Assembly (NCBI GenBank): GCA_947459425.1
Contig: CANHDJ010000010.1
Span: 1 to 64,000 of the forward strand
Direction of reading: 5' to 3'
Origin: Ignavibacteria bacterium
Lineage (GTDB): Bacteria; Bacteroidota; Ignavibacteria; Kapaibacteriales; UBA4661
DNA length: 64,000 nucleotides
In this document: positions 11,017 through 24,200 of the stretch, piece by piece
Position numbering within the stretch: position 1 is the first letter of the stretch
Layout: each line of letters begins with the position of its first letter
The notes under the pieces: generated by a model
The model's database searches: none
Told to the model about the DNA's origin: nothing
The model's input: only the letters and a program-made list of their open reading frames with translations
Position numbers and translations under genes: made by a program

Positions 11017-11868
11017 CTACCCACGTTTCCTTGCAACGATCCCAATATGCTTCGATGCTCTTGCGCCAAATAGTCGTGCGATGCCGCGCAAACCAAGCGC
11101 TAATGAGCGGTTGCGCAAAATTGCCTTGACGAGTGCGTTGTCCTGCGCCAGATGAAACCATGATTCCATCTGATACCAGAGTCTATCATGCAAATATTCG
11201 GTGCGCTCACGCTGAAGTGGGCTGGAGTCAATAAGTTTGAGAAGAAAAGGGAATTTTTTATGCCCCAGATAATCCGTGAAAATTGCCCTGCCGCCTGGCT
11301 TCAGCACACGAGTAATCTCGCTCAAAACCTGCTGCTGTGCTGTTTCCGACAACTCCCAGCCAAACAGCCCATCTGAAGCCACGACAAGCGAAAAACTTTC
11401 TGTGGCAAACGGCAGAGCGGTGGCGCTGGCGACAACAAAGGCAAATTCCGCTTTACTACTGGCTTCACACGTTGTTTTTGCCTTTAAAACGGCTGTCGCT
11501 GAAACATCCAATGAGGCAATGCGTGGAAAATGCTGACCCAACTGTGCAGACAGTTGACCGACACTGCATCCTAAATCCAAGACCCAATCAGGCTTTTCGG
11601 CAACTTCTCTTGCTAATGCCACAACAAACTCATGACGGAGCATTTCGGCAGCTCTTCCGCTATACTTCCATGGTTCGCTCAAATTCTGATACATTGTTTC
11701 AAATTCAAGGCTTTCCGCATCGGAAGCAAGAAACATCGGTACGCCACGCACAACGGGGAATGATGTGCCGTCGGGGGCAATAAGGGCGCTCGCGCCGTCT
11801 GCCGTTGTTGTCATTGCTAACGGTGTATGCCGCATGGGTTCGACAAGGAATGAAGGTGTAGTCGTCAT
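11017..11868 (-). CDS. Class I SAM-dependent methyltransferase
   Basis: VLDLGCSVGQLSAQLGQHFPRIASLDVS...LSEITRVLKPGGRAIFTDYLG; N-terminal SFPVVRGVPMFL (Trm112-like). Confidence 0.9.
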   Translation of the reverse strand: MTTTPSFLVEPMRHTPLAMTTTADGASALIAPDGTSFPVVRGVPMFLASDAESLEFETMYQNLSEPWKYSGRAAEMLRHEFVVALAREVAEKPDWVLDLGCSVGQLSAQLGQHFPRIASLDVSATAVLKAKTTCEASSKAEFAFVVASATALPFATESFSLVVASDGLFGWELSETAQQQVLSEITRVLKPGGRAIFTDYLGHKKFPFLLKLIDSSPLQRERTEYLHDRLWYQMESWFHLAQDNALVKAILRNRSLALGLRGIARLFGARASKHIGIVARKRG

Positions 11869-12068
11869 GGTTGGTAAACAGGGTGGATACGCTGATTATT
11901 GGCGGTGCAAATATGAGAAAATTTCACCAAAAAGACTAGACGTTTAGGGTAGCGTCTCATTATAGTCGCCACATACCAAAGCAAATCAGTCGTAAGTCAT
12001 GGCAAAATAAGCAACTATGCTTGTTACTACTCAAAACTTAACACTCAAAACTCAACACTACTTTTTCT

Positions 12069-12512
12069 ATGCTCTACCAAACCAATGAAGACGTGCTTCG
12101 GCTCGTCACTGCCTTTGAGAATTGTACTCTACCTTGTGCAGAATGGACACACGCGGCGCATTTTACCGTCGGAATGTGGTATGTCATCCATCATTCCTCT
12201 GAAGAGGCGCTTCGTATCATGCGCGACGGCATCAACCGCTATAATCCTCATTGTGGAGCGCCAACGGCGAGTGATATTCCCCGCGAACGTGGTTATCACG
12301 AGACGCTTACGGTCTTGTATATCAAGGCGATTGAGCGTTTTTGTGCCGAGAATGACCCAAATATGCCGATATACGCGCTTGCTAATGCTCTTTGTGAAAG
12401 CCAGTATGCCACCAAGGATTTTCCACTGCGCTATTACTCGAAAGATGTCTTATTTTCTTCCGATGCGCGATACTTCTACGTTCCGCCAGACAAATCGCCT
12501 CTTTCAATGTGA
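12069..12512 (+). CDS. Conserved hypothetical protein
   Basis: 147-aa ORF with coding-like composition; CTLPCAEWTHAAHFTVGMWYV...YHETLT. Confidence 0.6.
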   Translation: MLYQTNEDVLRLVTAFENCTLPCAEWTHAAHFTVGMWYVIHHSSEEALRIMRDGINRYNPHCGAPTASDIPRERGYHETLTVLYIKAIERFCAENDPNMPIYALANALCESQYATKDFPLRYYSKDVLFSSDARYFYVPPDKSPLSM

Positions 12513-12598
12513 ATTTTTGCAAACATTTCCTGTGAGGTTTGCACAATATGGTCGGAGATACTATCTTGCCCGTTCTTTTCTCCATTTTTCGCTCAATT

Positions 12599-13891
12599 AT
12601 GCACATTGTTCACTACCCCAAACGCTCCGAATGGTCACGGCTGGCAGCCCGCGAAATGCTTGATGGTGAGGAAATTGAACGCCGCGTCCTGCCGATAATG
12701 CAGGATGTGTCAGCACGTGGGGATGCAGCCCTTCTTGAATATACCGCAAAATTTGACCGCGTAGAGCATCCTTCGCTCCGCGTAAGCGAAGCCGAAATCA
12801 CTGGTGCGACCGCAAATCTTAGCGAAGACCTCAAAGCCGCAATACGTCTTGCTCACGGCAACATTGAGCGATTTCATCGCCCGCAGTTGGAAGCGCCCGT
12901 GCGCATCGAAACGCAGCCCGGCGTAGTCTGTTGGCGGAAATCTGTGCCGATTCAGCGTGTTGGGTTGTATATCCCGGGCGGCACGGCTCCTCTTTTTTCA
13001 ACTATTTTGATGCTTGGCGTACCATCGGCAATAGCGGGTGTGCCGGAGCGTGTTCTCTGCACCCCGCCGCAGGCGGACAACTCTGTCCATCCGGCAATTC
13101 TTTTTACCGCAAATCTTGTCGGTATTCGGCAGATTTTCAAGGTTGGTGGAGCGCAAGCCATTGCTGCTCTTACCTTTGGAACAGAGACTATCCCAAAGGT
13201 TGATAAAATCTTTGGTCCCGGCAATCAATATGTCACAGCAGCCAAGCAAATCGCGCAGCGCAAAGGAATTGCGATTGATATGCCCGCCGGACCGTCTGAA
13301 GTTGCTGTGCTTGCCGATTCCACCTGTATTCCCGCCTTTGTTGCTGCGGATTTGCTCTCGCAAGCCGAGCATGGCGCAGATAGTCAAGTGATGTTTATTA
13401 CCACCTCAGAGGCAAGTATCGGTGCGGTCTTGGGAGAGGTTGACCGACAAGTACGAGCATTGCCGCGCAGCGCCATTGCCCAAAAAGCGTTGGAAAATAG
13501 CCGTGCGCTGCTTTTTGCTTCAATGGACGAAGCGCTGGAATTTGCCAATTTCTACGCCGCCGAGCATTTAATCATCGCCTCCGATGATGCCGACGCGCTT
13601 GCAGAGCGAGTTGTCAATGCGGGATCAATATTCCTAGGGCATTATTCGCCCGAAGCGGTGGGGGATTATGCTTCCGGTACGAATCACACATTGCCTACCA
13701 ACGGCTATGCGAGGGCGTATAGTGGCGTTTCGGTTGATAGTTTTGTCAAAAAAATCACCTTGCAACGCCTCACCCCGCAAGGAATCGCCTCTCTGGGTAC
13801 GGAAGTTGAAATAATGGCTGCTGCTGAGGGCTTGGAGGCGCATCGGTACGCTGTCTCAGTACGGAAAGCAGCACAGAATCTGGTACCTTGA
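12599..13891 (+). CDS. hisD: Histidinol dehydrogenase
   Basis: VGLYIPGGTAPLFSTILMLGVPSAIAGV, IDMPAGPSEVAVLAD, AEHLIIASDDADAL...GDYASGTNHTLPT. Confidence 0.97.
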   Translation: MHIVHYPKRSEWSRLAAREMLDGEEIERRVLPIMQDVSARGDAALLEYTAKFDRVEHPSLRVSEAEITGATANLSEDLKAAIRLAHGNIERFHRPQLEAPVRIETQPGVVCWRKSVPIQRVGLYIPGGTAPLFSTILMLGVPSAIAGVPERVLCTPPQADNSVHPAILFTANLVGIRQIFKVGGAQAIAALTFGTETIPKVDKIFGPGNQYVTAAKQIAQRKGIAIDMPAGPSEVAVLADSTCIPAFVAADLLSQAEHGADSQVMFITTSEASIGAVLGEVDRQVRALPRSAIAQKALENSRALLFASMDEALEFANFYAAEHLIIASDDADALAERVVNAGSIFLGHYSPEAVGDYASGTNHTLPTNGYARAYSGVSVDSFVKKITLQRLTPQGIASLGTEVEIMAAAEGLEAHRYAVSVRKAAQNLVP

Positions 13892-14081
13892 TATATCCGA
13901 TTAAGTAAGAATCTCTGCCCCAAAACGAAAAACGTTTCCATTGGAAATGAAATAGAAAAACCGTAGATTATGGCTTAACTACCTTAGCTATTGCGATCCT
14001 CTCTTTCAATAAACCTAAGGACTCTCCAAGCGCTCAAATTATGATAGCTTTGTTATTGTTTTGTACTATATGAGAAGCACT

Positions 14082-15200
14082 ATGCTGAACTGTACTTCAT
14101 TGTTGAAACGCTTTTTTTTCGGCGTTATTATGTTGCTTTGTGCAGCATCGCTTCTGCAAGCGCAAGTGCCGCAAAAAGACAACGGGATATTGGACAGTGC
14201 CGCTTTGGAGGCACAAAGGGAATATGAATCCCTAGCCGATGCGCTCAAAGAGCCGACAAAGGTGTATCGGTTAAGTTTGAGGAGTAGCGAACTTGTAACC
14301 CTTACGGCGGATATTGGCAAGTTTACTCATCTGCAAGTATTGGATTTATGGAATAATCAGTTAAAAACACTTCCCCCTGAAATTGGCACACTCCGTAACT
14401 TGCAAGTTCTGGACGTGAGCGGTAATGCCGACCTCAACATCGCTTCGGCAGCAGGCGCGTTGACAAACCTCAAGCAGCTACACTATCTCAATCTTTGGAA
14501 CACCCAATTAGCGGTGCTTCCGGCAGAAATCGGTTCGCTCGCCACCATTCGCACACTGAATGTCAGTAGCAATCTTCTTACCACGCTACCAAAAGAACTC
14601 AGCACACTCTCCTCGCTCCAGACCTTAATTATCAGCTCGAATAAACTGACGACCTTGCCACCGGAAATTGGTCAACTGACAACCTTGCAGAGCGTTATTG
14701 CTTGGAACAATCAAATAGCAACACTTCCGGCGGACATCGGCAAACTGACGGGGCTGCGGTTATTGGAGCTTGGCAACAACCAACTTGTGACTTTGCCGCC
14801 CGAGATAGGCGGTCTTACAAGCGTCAAAGCTATCAATCTTAGCAGCAACCGTTTGACGGCACTTCCCGCAGAGATTGGGAAATTGAGTGCTTTGCAGGAT
14901 TTATTTTTAGGGGGAAATAAACTCACGGCGCTTCCACCAGAAATGGCGAATCTTTCTAACTTGCGAAAATTGGCACTCAGCGCTAACCCACAACTGAATT
15001 TTGCCGCCGCTTTTTCGATATTATCCTCGCTCACAAAACTCCAAACACTGAATTTATCGGGCAATCAATTAGAAACCATTCCTCCAGAAATTGCGAAACT
15101 TTCTATGCTCGAAGTCTTAGTGTTGAGCGGAAACAAACTCTCGCCCGAAGAACAAGAAAAAGTCCAAAAACTTTTGCCCAACTGTGAAATAAAATTTTAA
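14082..15200 (+). CDS. Secreted leucine-rich repeat protein
   Basis: Signal peptide; ~23-aa LRRs (LTTLPPEIGQLTTLQSVIAWNNQ...); C-terminus LPNCEIKF. Confidence 0.9.
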   Translation: MLNCTSLLKRFFFGVIMLLCAASLLQAQVPQKDNGILDSAALEAQREYESLADALKEPTKVYRLSLRSSELVTLTADIGKFTHLQVLDLWNNQLKTLPPEIGTLRNLQVLDVSGNADLNIASAAGALTNLKQLHYLNLWNTQLAVLPAEIGSLATIRTLNVSSNLLTTLPKELSTLSSLQTLIISSNKLTTLPPEIGQLTTLQSVIAWNNQIATLPADIGKLTGLRLLELGNNQLVTLPPEIGGLTSVKAINLSSNRLTALPAEIGKLSALQDLFLGGNKLTALPPEMANLSNLRKLALSANPQLNFAAAFSILSSLTKLQTLNLSGNQLETIPPEIAKLSMLEVLVLSGNKLSPEEQEKVQKLLPNCEIKF

Positions 15201-15297
15201 TCTGCTCCTTGCAGAGCTGTCCGTATTGGAAACGCTTGCACTGTCCGATTGACGACATTTCGGGAATATATTTCGTACACTTCTCTTCTGTATTGTT

Positions 15298-18200
15298 ATG
15301 AAAACTCGCTCCTCATTTCTTGCCGCAGCCCTATTGCTCCTTCTCTCGCTGCCAGTCATGCGCCAAAGCGCATCGGCGCAGGTGGTCACAACTTTTGCTG
15401 GAAGTTCGGCAGGTTTTACCAATGCAACAGGTACGGCAGCGCAGTTCAACACCCCTGCGGGTATTGGTGTGGGTACAGGTAGTGTGTTTTTTGTTGCGGA
15501 TAAAGTCAATAACCGCATTCGGCGAATATCGTCAGCCGGAGCCGTGACAACATTCGCCGGAAGTGGTGTGGCGGGATTTGCTGATGCAATGGGAACCTCT
15601 GCTCAATTCAGTGGACCAACGGGCGTTGTTTTCAGCAGCCCTGACCTTTATGTTGCCGATGCAGGAAATCATCTCATTCGGAGAATTAATGCGGGCGGTA
15701 GCGTGACAACATTTGCCGGAAGCGGTACAGGCGGTTTTGCTGACGGTACAGGTGCGGCGGCGCAATTTCAATTCCCCGTTGCTATTGCTGTGGATGGTTC
15801 TGGTAATTTCTATGTCGCAGACTTTCTCAATCACAGCATTCGCAAAATCACTTCAGCAGGAGTCGTGACAACACTTGCTGGGAACGGTACGTCGGGATAT
15901 GTGGATGCCACCGGCGCTGCGGCACGGTTTAATTTCCCTTCCGGCGTAGCAGTTGATGGAGCGGGAAATGTGTACGTTGCCGACCAACTCAATCACCGCA
16001 TTCGCCGCATTACACCCGCCGGGGTCGTCACAACCTTTGCCGGAAACGGCACTGCTGGCTGGCTCGACGGTACTGGAACGGCAGCCCGTTTTAGCAGCCC
16101 CGCAGGTCTGGCGATTGATGGTGCCGGAAACATTATTGTTGCTGATCAAGGGAATCATCGTATTCGCCAGATTACCCCAGCAGGTGTCGTTACAACACTG
16201 GCAGGAAGCGGTTCGGCGGGTTCAACCGATGCAACAGGGCTTGCAGCGCAGTTTAATCAGCCTAATGCTGTCGCCGTTGATGGAACAACGATTTACGTCG
16301 CCGACCAAGGCAATAACCGCATTCGTGCTATTGCACCACCACCAGTACCAACAATTACCAGCTTTACGCCCACGAGCGCCGGAGCGGGTATGACCGTTAC
16401 GATTACCGGGACAAATTTTTTAGGTGCAGGAGCAGTGAGTTTTGGCGGCGTGGCGGCAACAAGTTTTACGGTTGTGTCTGCAACCCAAATAACAGCCGTT
16501 GTTGCGGCTGGTAGCGCAAGCGGCAGTGTTGCAGTCACAGCCCCAGGCGGCACGGCAACACTCGCGGGGTTTAATTTTATCCCGCCTCCGACCATCACTG
16601 GCTTTACACCAACAAGCGCTGGGGGAGGGACGACAGTACAAATTACCGGGACTGATCTTGCAACGACAACTGCCGTAAGTTTCGGCGGTGTTCCGGCAGC
16701 AAGTTTCACGATTATTTCAGCAAATCAGGTTAATGCTGTCGTTGCGGCGGGTGGTGCGAGCGGGAGCATTTCTATCACGACCCTTGGCGGAACGGGATCT
16801 CTGGCGGGCTTTACCTTTATCCCCGTTCCGGTGATTTCCAGTTTTGCCCCAACAAGCGCTGCGGTCGGAGCAACAGTCGTTCTGACGGGAACGGGCTTCA
16901 CAGGAGCAACTGCCGTGACCTTTGGCGGCGTTCCGGCAGCAAGTTTCAACGTCGATTCACCAACACAAATCTCCGCCGTCGTTGCTGCGGGCGGTGCGAC
17001 GGGAAGTATTGCCGTCACAACACCCGGCGGCACGGGGACGCGCACGGGCTTCACATTTATTGCACCGCCGACCATTACGAGTTTTACGCCAACGAGTTCA
17101 GGATTGGGATTGACGGTGACGATAAACGGCACAAATTTAAGCGGAGCAACTGCCGTCACCTTCGGCGGTGTTCCAGCGACAAGTTTTATGGTCGTTTCGT
17201 CAATGCAGATAACCGCAGTTGTGGCGGCGGGGGCAAGTGGTAGCGTCCAAGTGACCAATCCCGGCGGTACGGCAACATTGGCGGGGTTCACCTGGGTTGC
17301 AGCGCCCACAATTACAAGCATTATGCCGATGAGTGGGGCGGTCGGGGCAGTTATCACGATTGATGGTACAAATTTTACTGGAGCAACGACGGTTCGTTTT
17401 GGTGGCATTCCGGCAGCGAGTTTTATGATTGTATCGTCAACGCAGATAACCGCAGTTGTTGCAGCGGGCGGTGCGACGGGTGCAGTGCAGGTGGTCACAC
17501 CCGGCGGCACAGGCAGTTTGGCGGGTTTTACCTTCCTGCCATCTCCACCAACTATTACGAGTTTTACGCCCGCTAATCGTTGTCCGGGTGGTACGGTCAC
17601 CATTACAGGAACAAATTTTGTCGCTCCGGCGACCGTAACTTTTGGCGGTGTGGCGGCGGCAAGTGTTGTTATCGGCTCTCCAACATCTATTACAGCGACC
17701 GTCGCTGCGGGCGGTGCAAGTGGTGTAATAGGCGTAACCACACCCGGCGGTACGGTCAATTCTGCCGGAATGTTTACGTTTTCTCCAACGCCGACCATTA
17801 CAGGAATTGCACCGACAATGCAATCCGGCGGCGGTACGGTTACTATCACTGGAACAAATCTCACAGGTGCAACGGCGGTGAGTTTTGGTGGTGTTCCAGC
17901 GGCAAGTTTTGCCGTTATGTCCGCGACACAAATTGATGCTGTCGTTGCGGCGGGCGGAGCAAGCGGAAATGTCGTTGTGACCTCGCCCGGTGGCTGCACA
18001 GCAACTTTTGGGGGCTTTACGTTTAATGCCCCAGTTCCAACGGTAACAAGTTTTACGCCAATGAGCGCTGCTGCCGGAACAACAGTCACAATCAATGGCA
18101 CAGGTTTTACGGGTGCGACACAGGTACGATTTGGCGGAGTCAATGCGGCGAGTTTTATCGTCGTCAATTCCATGCAAATCACGGCGGTTGTTGCGGCGGG

Positions 18201-21200
18201 TGGCGCTAGCGGTAGTATCACCGTAACAACACCCGGCGGACCGGGGTCGATGGCAGGATTCACCTTCATTCCACCACCAGTAATCACGACTTTTACGCCT
18301 ACCACACAAGGAAGCGGCGGCATTGTAACGATTAACGGTTCTGGCTTCACGGGTGCAACAGCAGTGCGGTTTGGCACGGCAGCCTTTGGCACAGCGACTC
18401 CCGCGGCAGGTTTCGTGGTTGTCAACGACAATCAAATCACCGCGACGGTCGGCGCAGGAGCAACCGGGCGCGTATGGGTTATGGCACCGGGCTCAGGTAC
18501 GGCGGCATCTGCAACGGGATTTACGTTTGCACCTGTTCCGACGATTACGAGTTTTACACCTACCAGTGCTGGAACGGGCATGACTATCACGATTACGGGA
18601 ACAGGCTTTACGGCTCCGGCAACGGTGACTTTTGGTGGTGTACCAGCAACAGGCGTAACGGTGGTATCATTAACCCAAATCACCGCCAACGTCGCGGCTG
18701 GTGCAACAGGTCTTGTGAGCGTCACAACACCGGGCGGCACAGTTAATTCTGTGGGACCATTCACCTTTGTTGCCGCGCCAACGATTGCCACGTTCTCACC
18801 GACAAGCGCGGCTGTGGGCGCAACAGTCACGATTACAGGAACAAATCTGAGCGGCGCAACTGCCGTTACCTTTGGTGGAGTTCCAGCAATGATTCTGACA
18901 AATTCGATGACGACTATTACTGCACAAGTTGGTGCAGGTGGAGCCTCCGGCAGCGTACAAGTTACCACTGTCGGCGGTACGGCAACAGCCACGGGATTCT
19001 TGCTTCTTCCTAATATCACCAGCTTCACGCCTACAAGCGCTGGCGCAGCCATGACCGTTACCATCAATGGAACGGGCTTCACGGGCGCGACGGCGGTGAG
19101 TTTTGGTGGTGTAGCGGCGGCAAGCTATACGGTTGTTTCTTCGACGCAAATCACCGCCGTCGTGCCGGTGGGTGGCGCAAGTGGTAGCATTCAAGTCACC
19201 ACGCCCGGCGGCTCATCAAGTTTCGCCGGATTTAATTTTATCCCACCACCGACCGTTACGGGCTTTCTGCCGACAAGCGCTCCCGGAGGAACGATGGTGG
19301 TGATTACGGGAACAGATTTCTTGACCGCCACGGGGGTAAGTTTTGGCGGAACGGCAGCAGCAAGTTTTGTCGTAAACTCTGCAACACAGATTACTGCCGT
19401 TGTCTCGGCTGGTGGCTCGACAGGCGCTGTACAGGTCACAACACTTGGCGGAACGAACAATTTAGCAGGATTTACCTTTATTCCTTCTCCGCCAACCATG
19501 ACGAGTTTCACGCCAACAACCGCAGGAGCGGGCGCAACGGTAACGATTATCGGAACAAACTTTGCCGGAGTATCGGTTGTGAGTTTTGGTGGGACGGCAG
19601 CCGCAAGCTATACAGTTGTGTCCCCAACCCAGATTAATGCTGTTGTCGGCGCAGGTGCAAGCGGAAGTGTGCGTGTCACAGCACTTGGCGGAACGATTAT
19701 GAATCCGGGCTTCACCTTTATTTTGCCACCCACTATCAGTAGTTTTACGCCAACGAGTGCAGCCGTGGGCGCAACGGTCACGATTAACGGCGCAAATTTC
19801 ACAGGCGCGACGGCGGTGAGTTTCGGCGGTGTTCCGGCGGCGAGTTTTACCGTTGTGTCGGCAATGCAGATAACCGCCGTTGTAGCGGCGGGCGGAGCAA
19901 GCGGAAATGTTTCTGTGACGACTCCGGGCGGCACAGGTACAAGCGCAGGTTTCAATTTCTTAGCACCGCCGACAATAGGCGGTTTTGCACCAACGAGCGC
20001 TGCGGCTGGGGCAACAGTGACAATTACAGGAACAAATTTCACGGGTGCAACGGCAGTAAGTTTTGGCGGTGTTCCGGCGGCGAGTTTTATGGTAAATTCT
20101 CCAACGCAAATCACCGCCGTTGTTGCTAGTGGCGGCGCGACGGGCAATGTTTCGGTTACAGCACCCGGCGGAACGATTACCTCTGGTGGTTTTGCCTTTG
20201 TTGCGCCACCGAATATCACCAGCTTTTCTCCAACCAGCGCCGCACAAGGCGCAACGGTTTTGATTAATGGTTCAAATTTCACCGGCGCAACAGGCGTAAC
20301 TTTTGGTGGTGTTGCCGCAACAGGTTTTACGGTCATTACGGATAATTTGATGACCGCCGTTGTCGGCACGGGTTCAACGGGGAATCTGCAAGTCACGGGT
20401 CCCGGCGGTACAGGCACACGCACGGGCTTTAGCTTTGCAACGGGACCAATGATAACAAGCGTATCGCCAAGCAGCGCCGGACCGGGTATGACCGTGATTA
20501 TCAACGGTGCTGGCTTTTTAAGCGCATCGGTCGTGAGTTTTGGTGGTGTTCCGGCGGCAAGTTATACCGTTCTTTCGCCATCGCAAATAAGCGCGGTTAT
20601 TGCCGCAGGCGGCGCAAGCGGAAATGTCCTTGTGACAACGCCCGGCGGCACGGGGACGCTCGGCGGATTTGCCTTTTTCCCAACGCCGACGGTTACGAGT
20701 TTTACACCAACAATGGGCAATCCGGGTGCAGGAATAACAATTAACGGAACGAACTTCACAGGAACAACATCTGTGACGATTGGCGGTGTTCCAGTGACAA
20801 GTTTTATGGTTACGTCGCCAACGCAAATTGGGGCAGTTGTTTCAACGGGAGCAACCGGGAGTGTTACGGTTTCAACGCCAGGCGGTACTGCCAGCCTTGC
20901 GGGGTTCACCGTCACGATTCCGCCACCGACGATTACGAGTTTCACACCGACGGCATCAGCTTCCAATGCCTCCATCACGATTACAGGTACAAATTTCTTC
21001 GGTGTTTCGGCAGTCAGTTTCGGCGGTACGCCAGCAGGCAGTTTCACGGTGAATTCCGCAACACAAATTACGGCGGTTGTCGCCTTGGGAGCAACGGGGA
21101 ACGTATCGGTAACGACATTGGGTGGCACGGCAACACGTTCAGGGTTCACCTTCTATCCACCACCAACTATCTCGTCCTTTACCCCGACAAGCGCACCAAC

Positions 21201-24200
21201 AGGGACGTTTGTGACCATTAACGGCAATAATTTTCTCAGTGTAACCGATGTGCGCTTTGGTAGCCAAACAGCAGCGAATTACACGGTTCTTTCTCCAACA
21301 CAAATCAGCGCACAAATCGGCATTGGTGGAAGCGGAAACGTCACAGTTAGTGCTTCCGGTGGCACGGTCAGCGCTCCGGGCTTCACATATCTTCCCGCTC
21401 CTGTTATTTCGGGATTTTTCCCAGCATCTGCCGGACCGGGCATGACGATAACGATTAACGGTGCAAATTTCACGGGCGCAACGCAGGTTCGGTTTGGTGG
21501 CGTGGCGGCGAGCAGCTTTATGGTCATGTCTTCGTCGCAGATTACCGCCGTCATTGCTGGTGGCTCTACGGGCAGCATTTCGGTTACGTCGGGTGCAGGA
21601 ACGGGCATCTCCTCAGGCTTTACATTTGTGCTGCCGCCGACAATTACCAGCTTTACGCCGACGGTCAGAGGTCCGAATATGACGGTAACGATAACGGGAA
21701 CAAATTTTACGGGTGCAACATTGGTGCAGTTTGGTGGGGTTTCTGCCAATAGTTTTACTGTCAATTCCCCCACGCAAATCACGGCGGTTGTTGGTTTGGG
21801 TGGTGCAAGCGGTAGCGTCACGGTTCAGAATCTTGGCGGCTCGGCTTCACTAGCAGGATTTACCTTTATTCCTGCACCGATCATCACAAATTTCACTCCT
21901 ACAAGTGGTGAACCGGGCGAAACGATTATTATTTCGGGGTCAAACTTTACAGGCGTGACCAATGTGAGTTTTGGTGGCATTACGGCGGCAAGTTTTACGG
22001 TTGTCTCGCCGAACCAGATTCGCGCCGTCGTACCAGGGAATGCCGGAAATAGCCTTGTTGTGATTAGTTCCGGCGGAACGGCGACATTGGCGGGATTTAC
22101 CTTCGTCCCAGCACCGACGATAACAAGTTTCACGCCGAACAGCGCCGGACCAAATCAAACCGTCAACATCATTGGTACAAACTTCAGTTCAGCAACAAAA
22201 ATCACCTTTGGCGGGGTTTCGGCAAAAAGTTTTGAAGTCTTGTCGCCATCCTTGATTTCGGCAGTTGTCAGCGAGGATGCTTTTAGCGGTCACGTCGCCG
22301 TTTTCACGGCAGATGGTAGTGACAGTGCGTCAGGATTTATCTTTATTCCGCCTGTGCCGACCATTACGAGTTTCAGCCCCACGACTGCCGGACCCGGAAT
22401 GACCGTGACTATCTCTGGAACGGGCTTTCGAGGTACTTCGACGGCAAGTTTTGGCGGTGTGGCAGCCGAGAGTTTCCGCGTGACGGGGCAGACACAAATA
22501 ACTGCAATTATTTCTACGGGGGCAAGCGGCAGCGTTGCTATCTCTACGCCTGGCGGCAGGGCTTCGTTGTCAGGATTTACCTTTGCTCCGGCACCAGCGA
22601 TTTCCAGTATTTCACCATCAACGGCTGTCCCGGGTGACACCATCACTATCACGGGTGTCAATCTTGCGGAAGTGCTATCGGTGCGGATTGGAAATGTTGC
22701 GGCGGCATTTATTCTTGTTTCGCCGACACAAATCCGTGCCGTTGTGCCGCGCAGTGGTGGCAGCGTCGTTATCACCACTCCCGGCGGCTCGGCGGTTTCA
22801 AGCGCCTTCACGACAATTCCGCCGCCAATTATTGCCAGTTTCACACCGACAGTCAGTCCTGCGGGCGGTACGGTCGATATTCGCGGAGTAAACTTTATCG
22901 GTGTGCGCACCGTGCGCTTCGGCACATCGTCGGTGGCGAGTTTCCGCGTTGTTGCCGACACGCTGATAACGGCGGTTATTGGCAACGGGGCAAGCGGTAG
23001 CGTCAGCGTGACGACGACTGCCGGAACCGCGACGCTTGCTGGATTCCGCTTTATCGGAGCGCCGACGATTATGAGTTTTAGCCCAATCGGTGCGGGTACT
23101 GGTATTGCTGTGACGATTATCGGCACCAATTTTACCGACATTACGAGTGTAAATTTTGGAAGCGTATCGGCAGCAAGTTTTACAGTTGTTTCACCGACGC
23201 AAATCATCGCCATTGTGCCAAATGATGCGGTCGTCGCAAATATTAGTGGCGACATTACCATTTCCGGCACAGGCGGGACGTTCCGCCTGGCGGGCTTTAC
23301 CTTCCTTCCGCCGCCTGTTTTGACGGCATTTTCGCCCACCAGCGCTGGTCCCGGCACGACGATAACACTCACGGGTAGGAATCTGACGGGCGTAAGTGTG
23401 GTGCGTTTTGGTGGCGTGACGGCAGCAAGTTTTTCGGTTGTTTCCGATACCTTGCTAACGGCGGTGCTTGCAAGCGGCTCTAGCGGTACTGTTTCGGTGG
23501 TGAGTTCAGGTGGAACGGCTTCGCTGGAAGGTTTCGCCTACGTGCCACCGCCGCCAGTTGTAAGCAGTTTCACGCCGACCAGTGCTGGTGCGGATGTTAC
23601 CGTAACCATCAACGGTGCGAACTTTGTTGATGTCACTGCGGTACGTTTTGGGAACATTGATGCAACGCGCTTTACCGTCGTGTCGCCAACGCAAATAACG
23701 GCGGTCGTTGGGGCGGGTGCAAGCGGAAGCGTGAGCGTAACATCGCAAACAGGCACGGGGTCGCGGATGGGCTTCAGCTTTATTCCTGCGCCTACCGTCA
23801 CCAATCTCACACCGAGAACTGCCGGAGCGGGTGCAACGGTGCTGATAACGGGAACAAATTTTGCCAACACTCGTAGCGTGAGTTTTGGCGGCGTTCCGGC
23901 AGCAGACTTTACTGTTGTCTCGCCGACCGAAATACGCGCTGTTTTGGGGACAGGTGCAAGCGGAAGCGTTGTTGTGACAACACCCGGGGGCATCGGTACG
24001 TTAGCGGGATTCACTCTGATTCCGGCACCGCGCGTGAGCAGCTTCTCTCCAACAAGTGCGCCAGCAGGGGCGGTGGTGACGATTGGCGGAGCAAACTTTA
24101 CGGGTGTAAGCAGCGTGAGTTTTGGTGGTGTTGCAACAACGGGCTTTACGGTGTTTTCGTCGACGCAAATCACGGCGATTGTTCCGGTAGGGGCGATTGG

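Noticed and set aside
12085-12663. Alternative + strand ORF overlapping 12069..12512 and the hisD start
   Set aside because: Composition is not protein-like (Arg/Cys/Ser-rich), and it conflicts with two better-supported genes.
13930-13965. TTTCCAtTGGAAA palindrome upstream of the LRR gene, similar to the MITE TIR
   Set aside because: Only a few bases match the TIR core; too short to claim relatedness.
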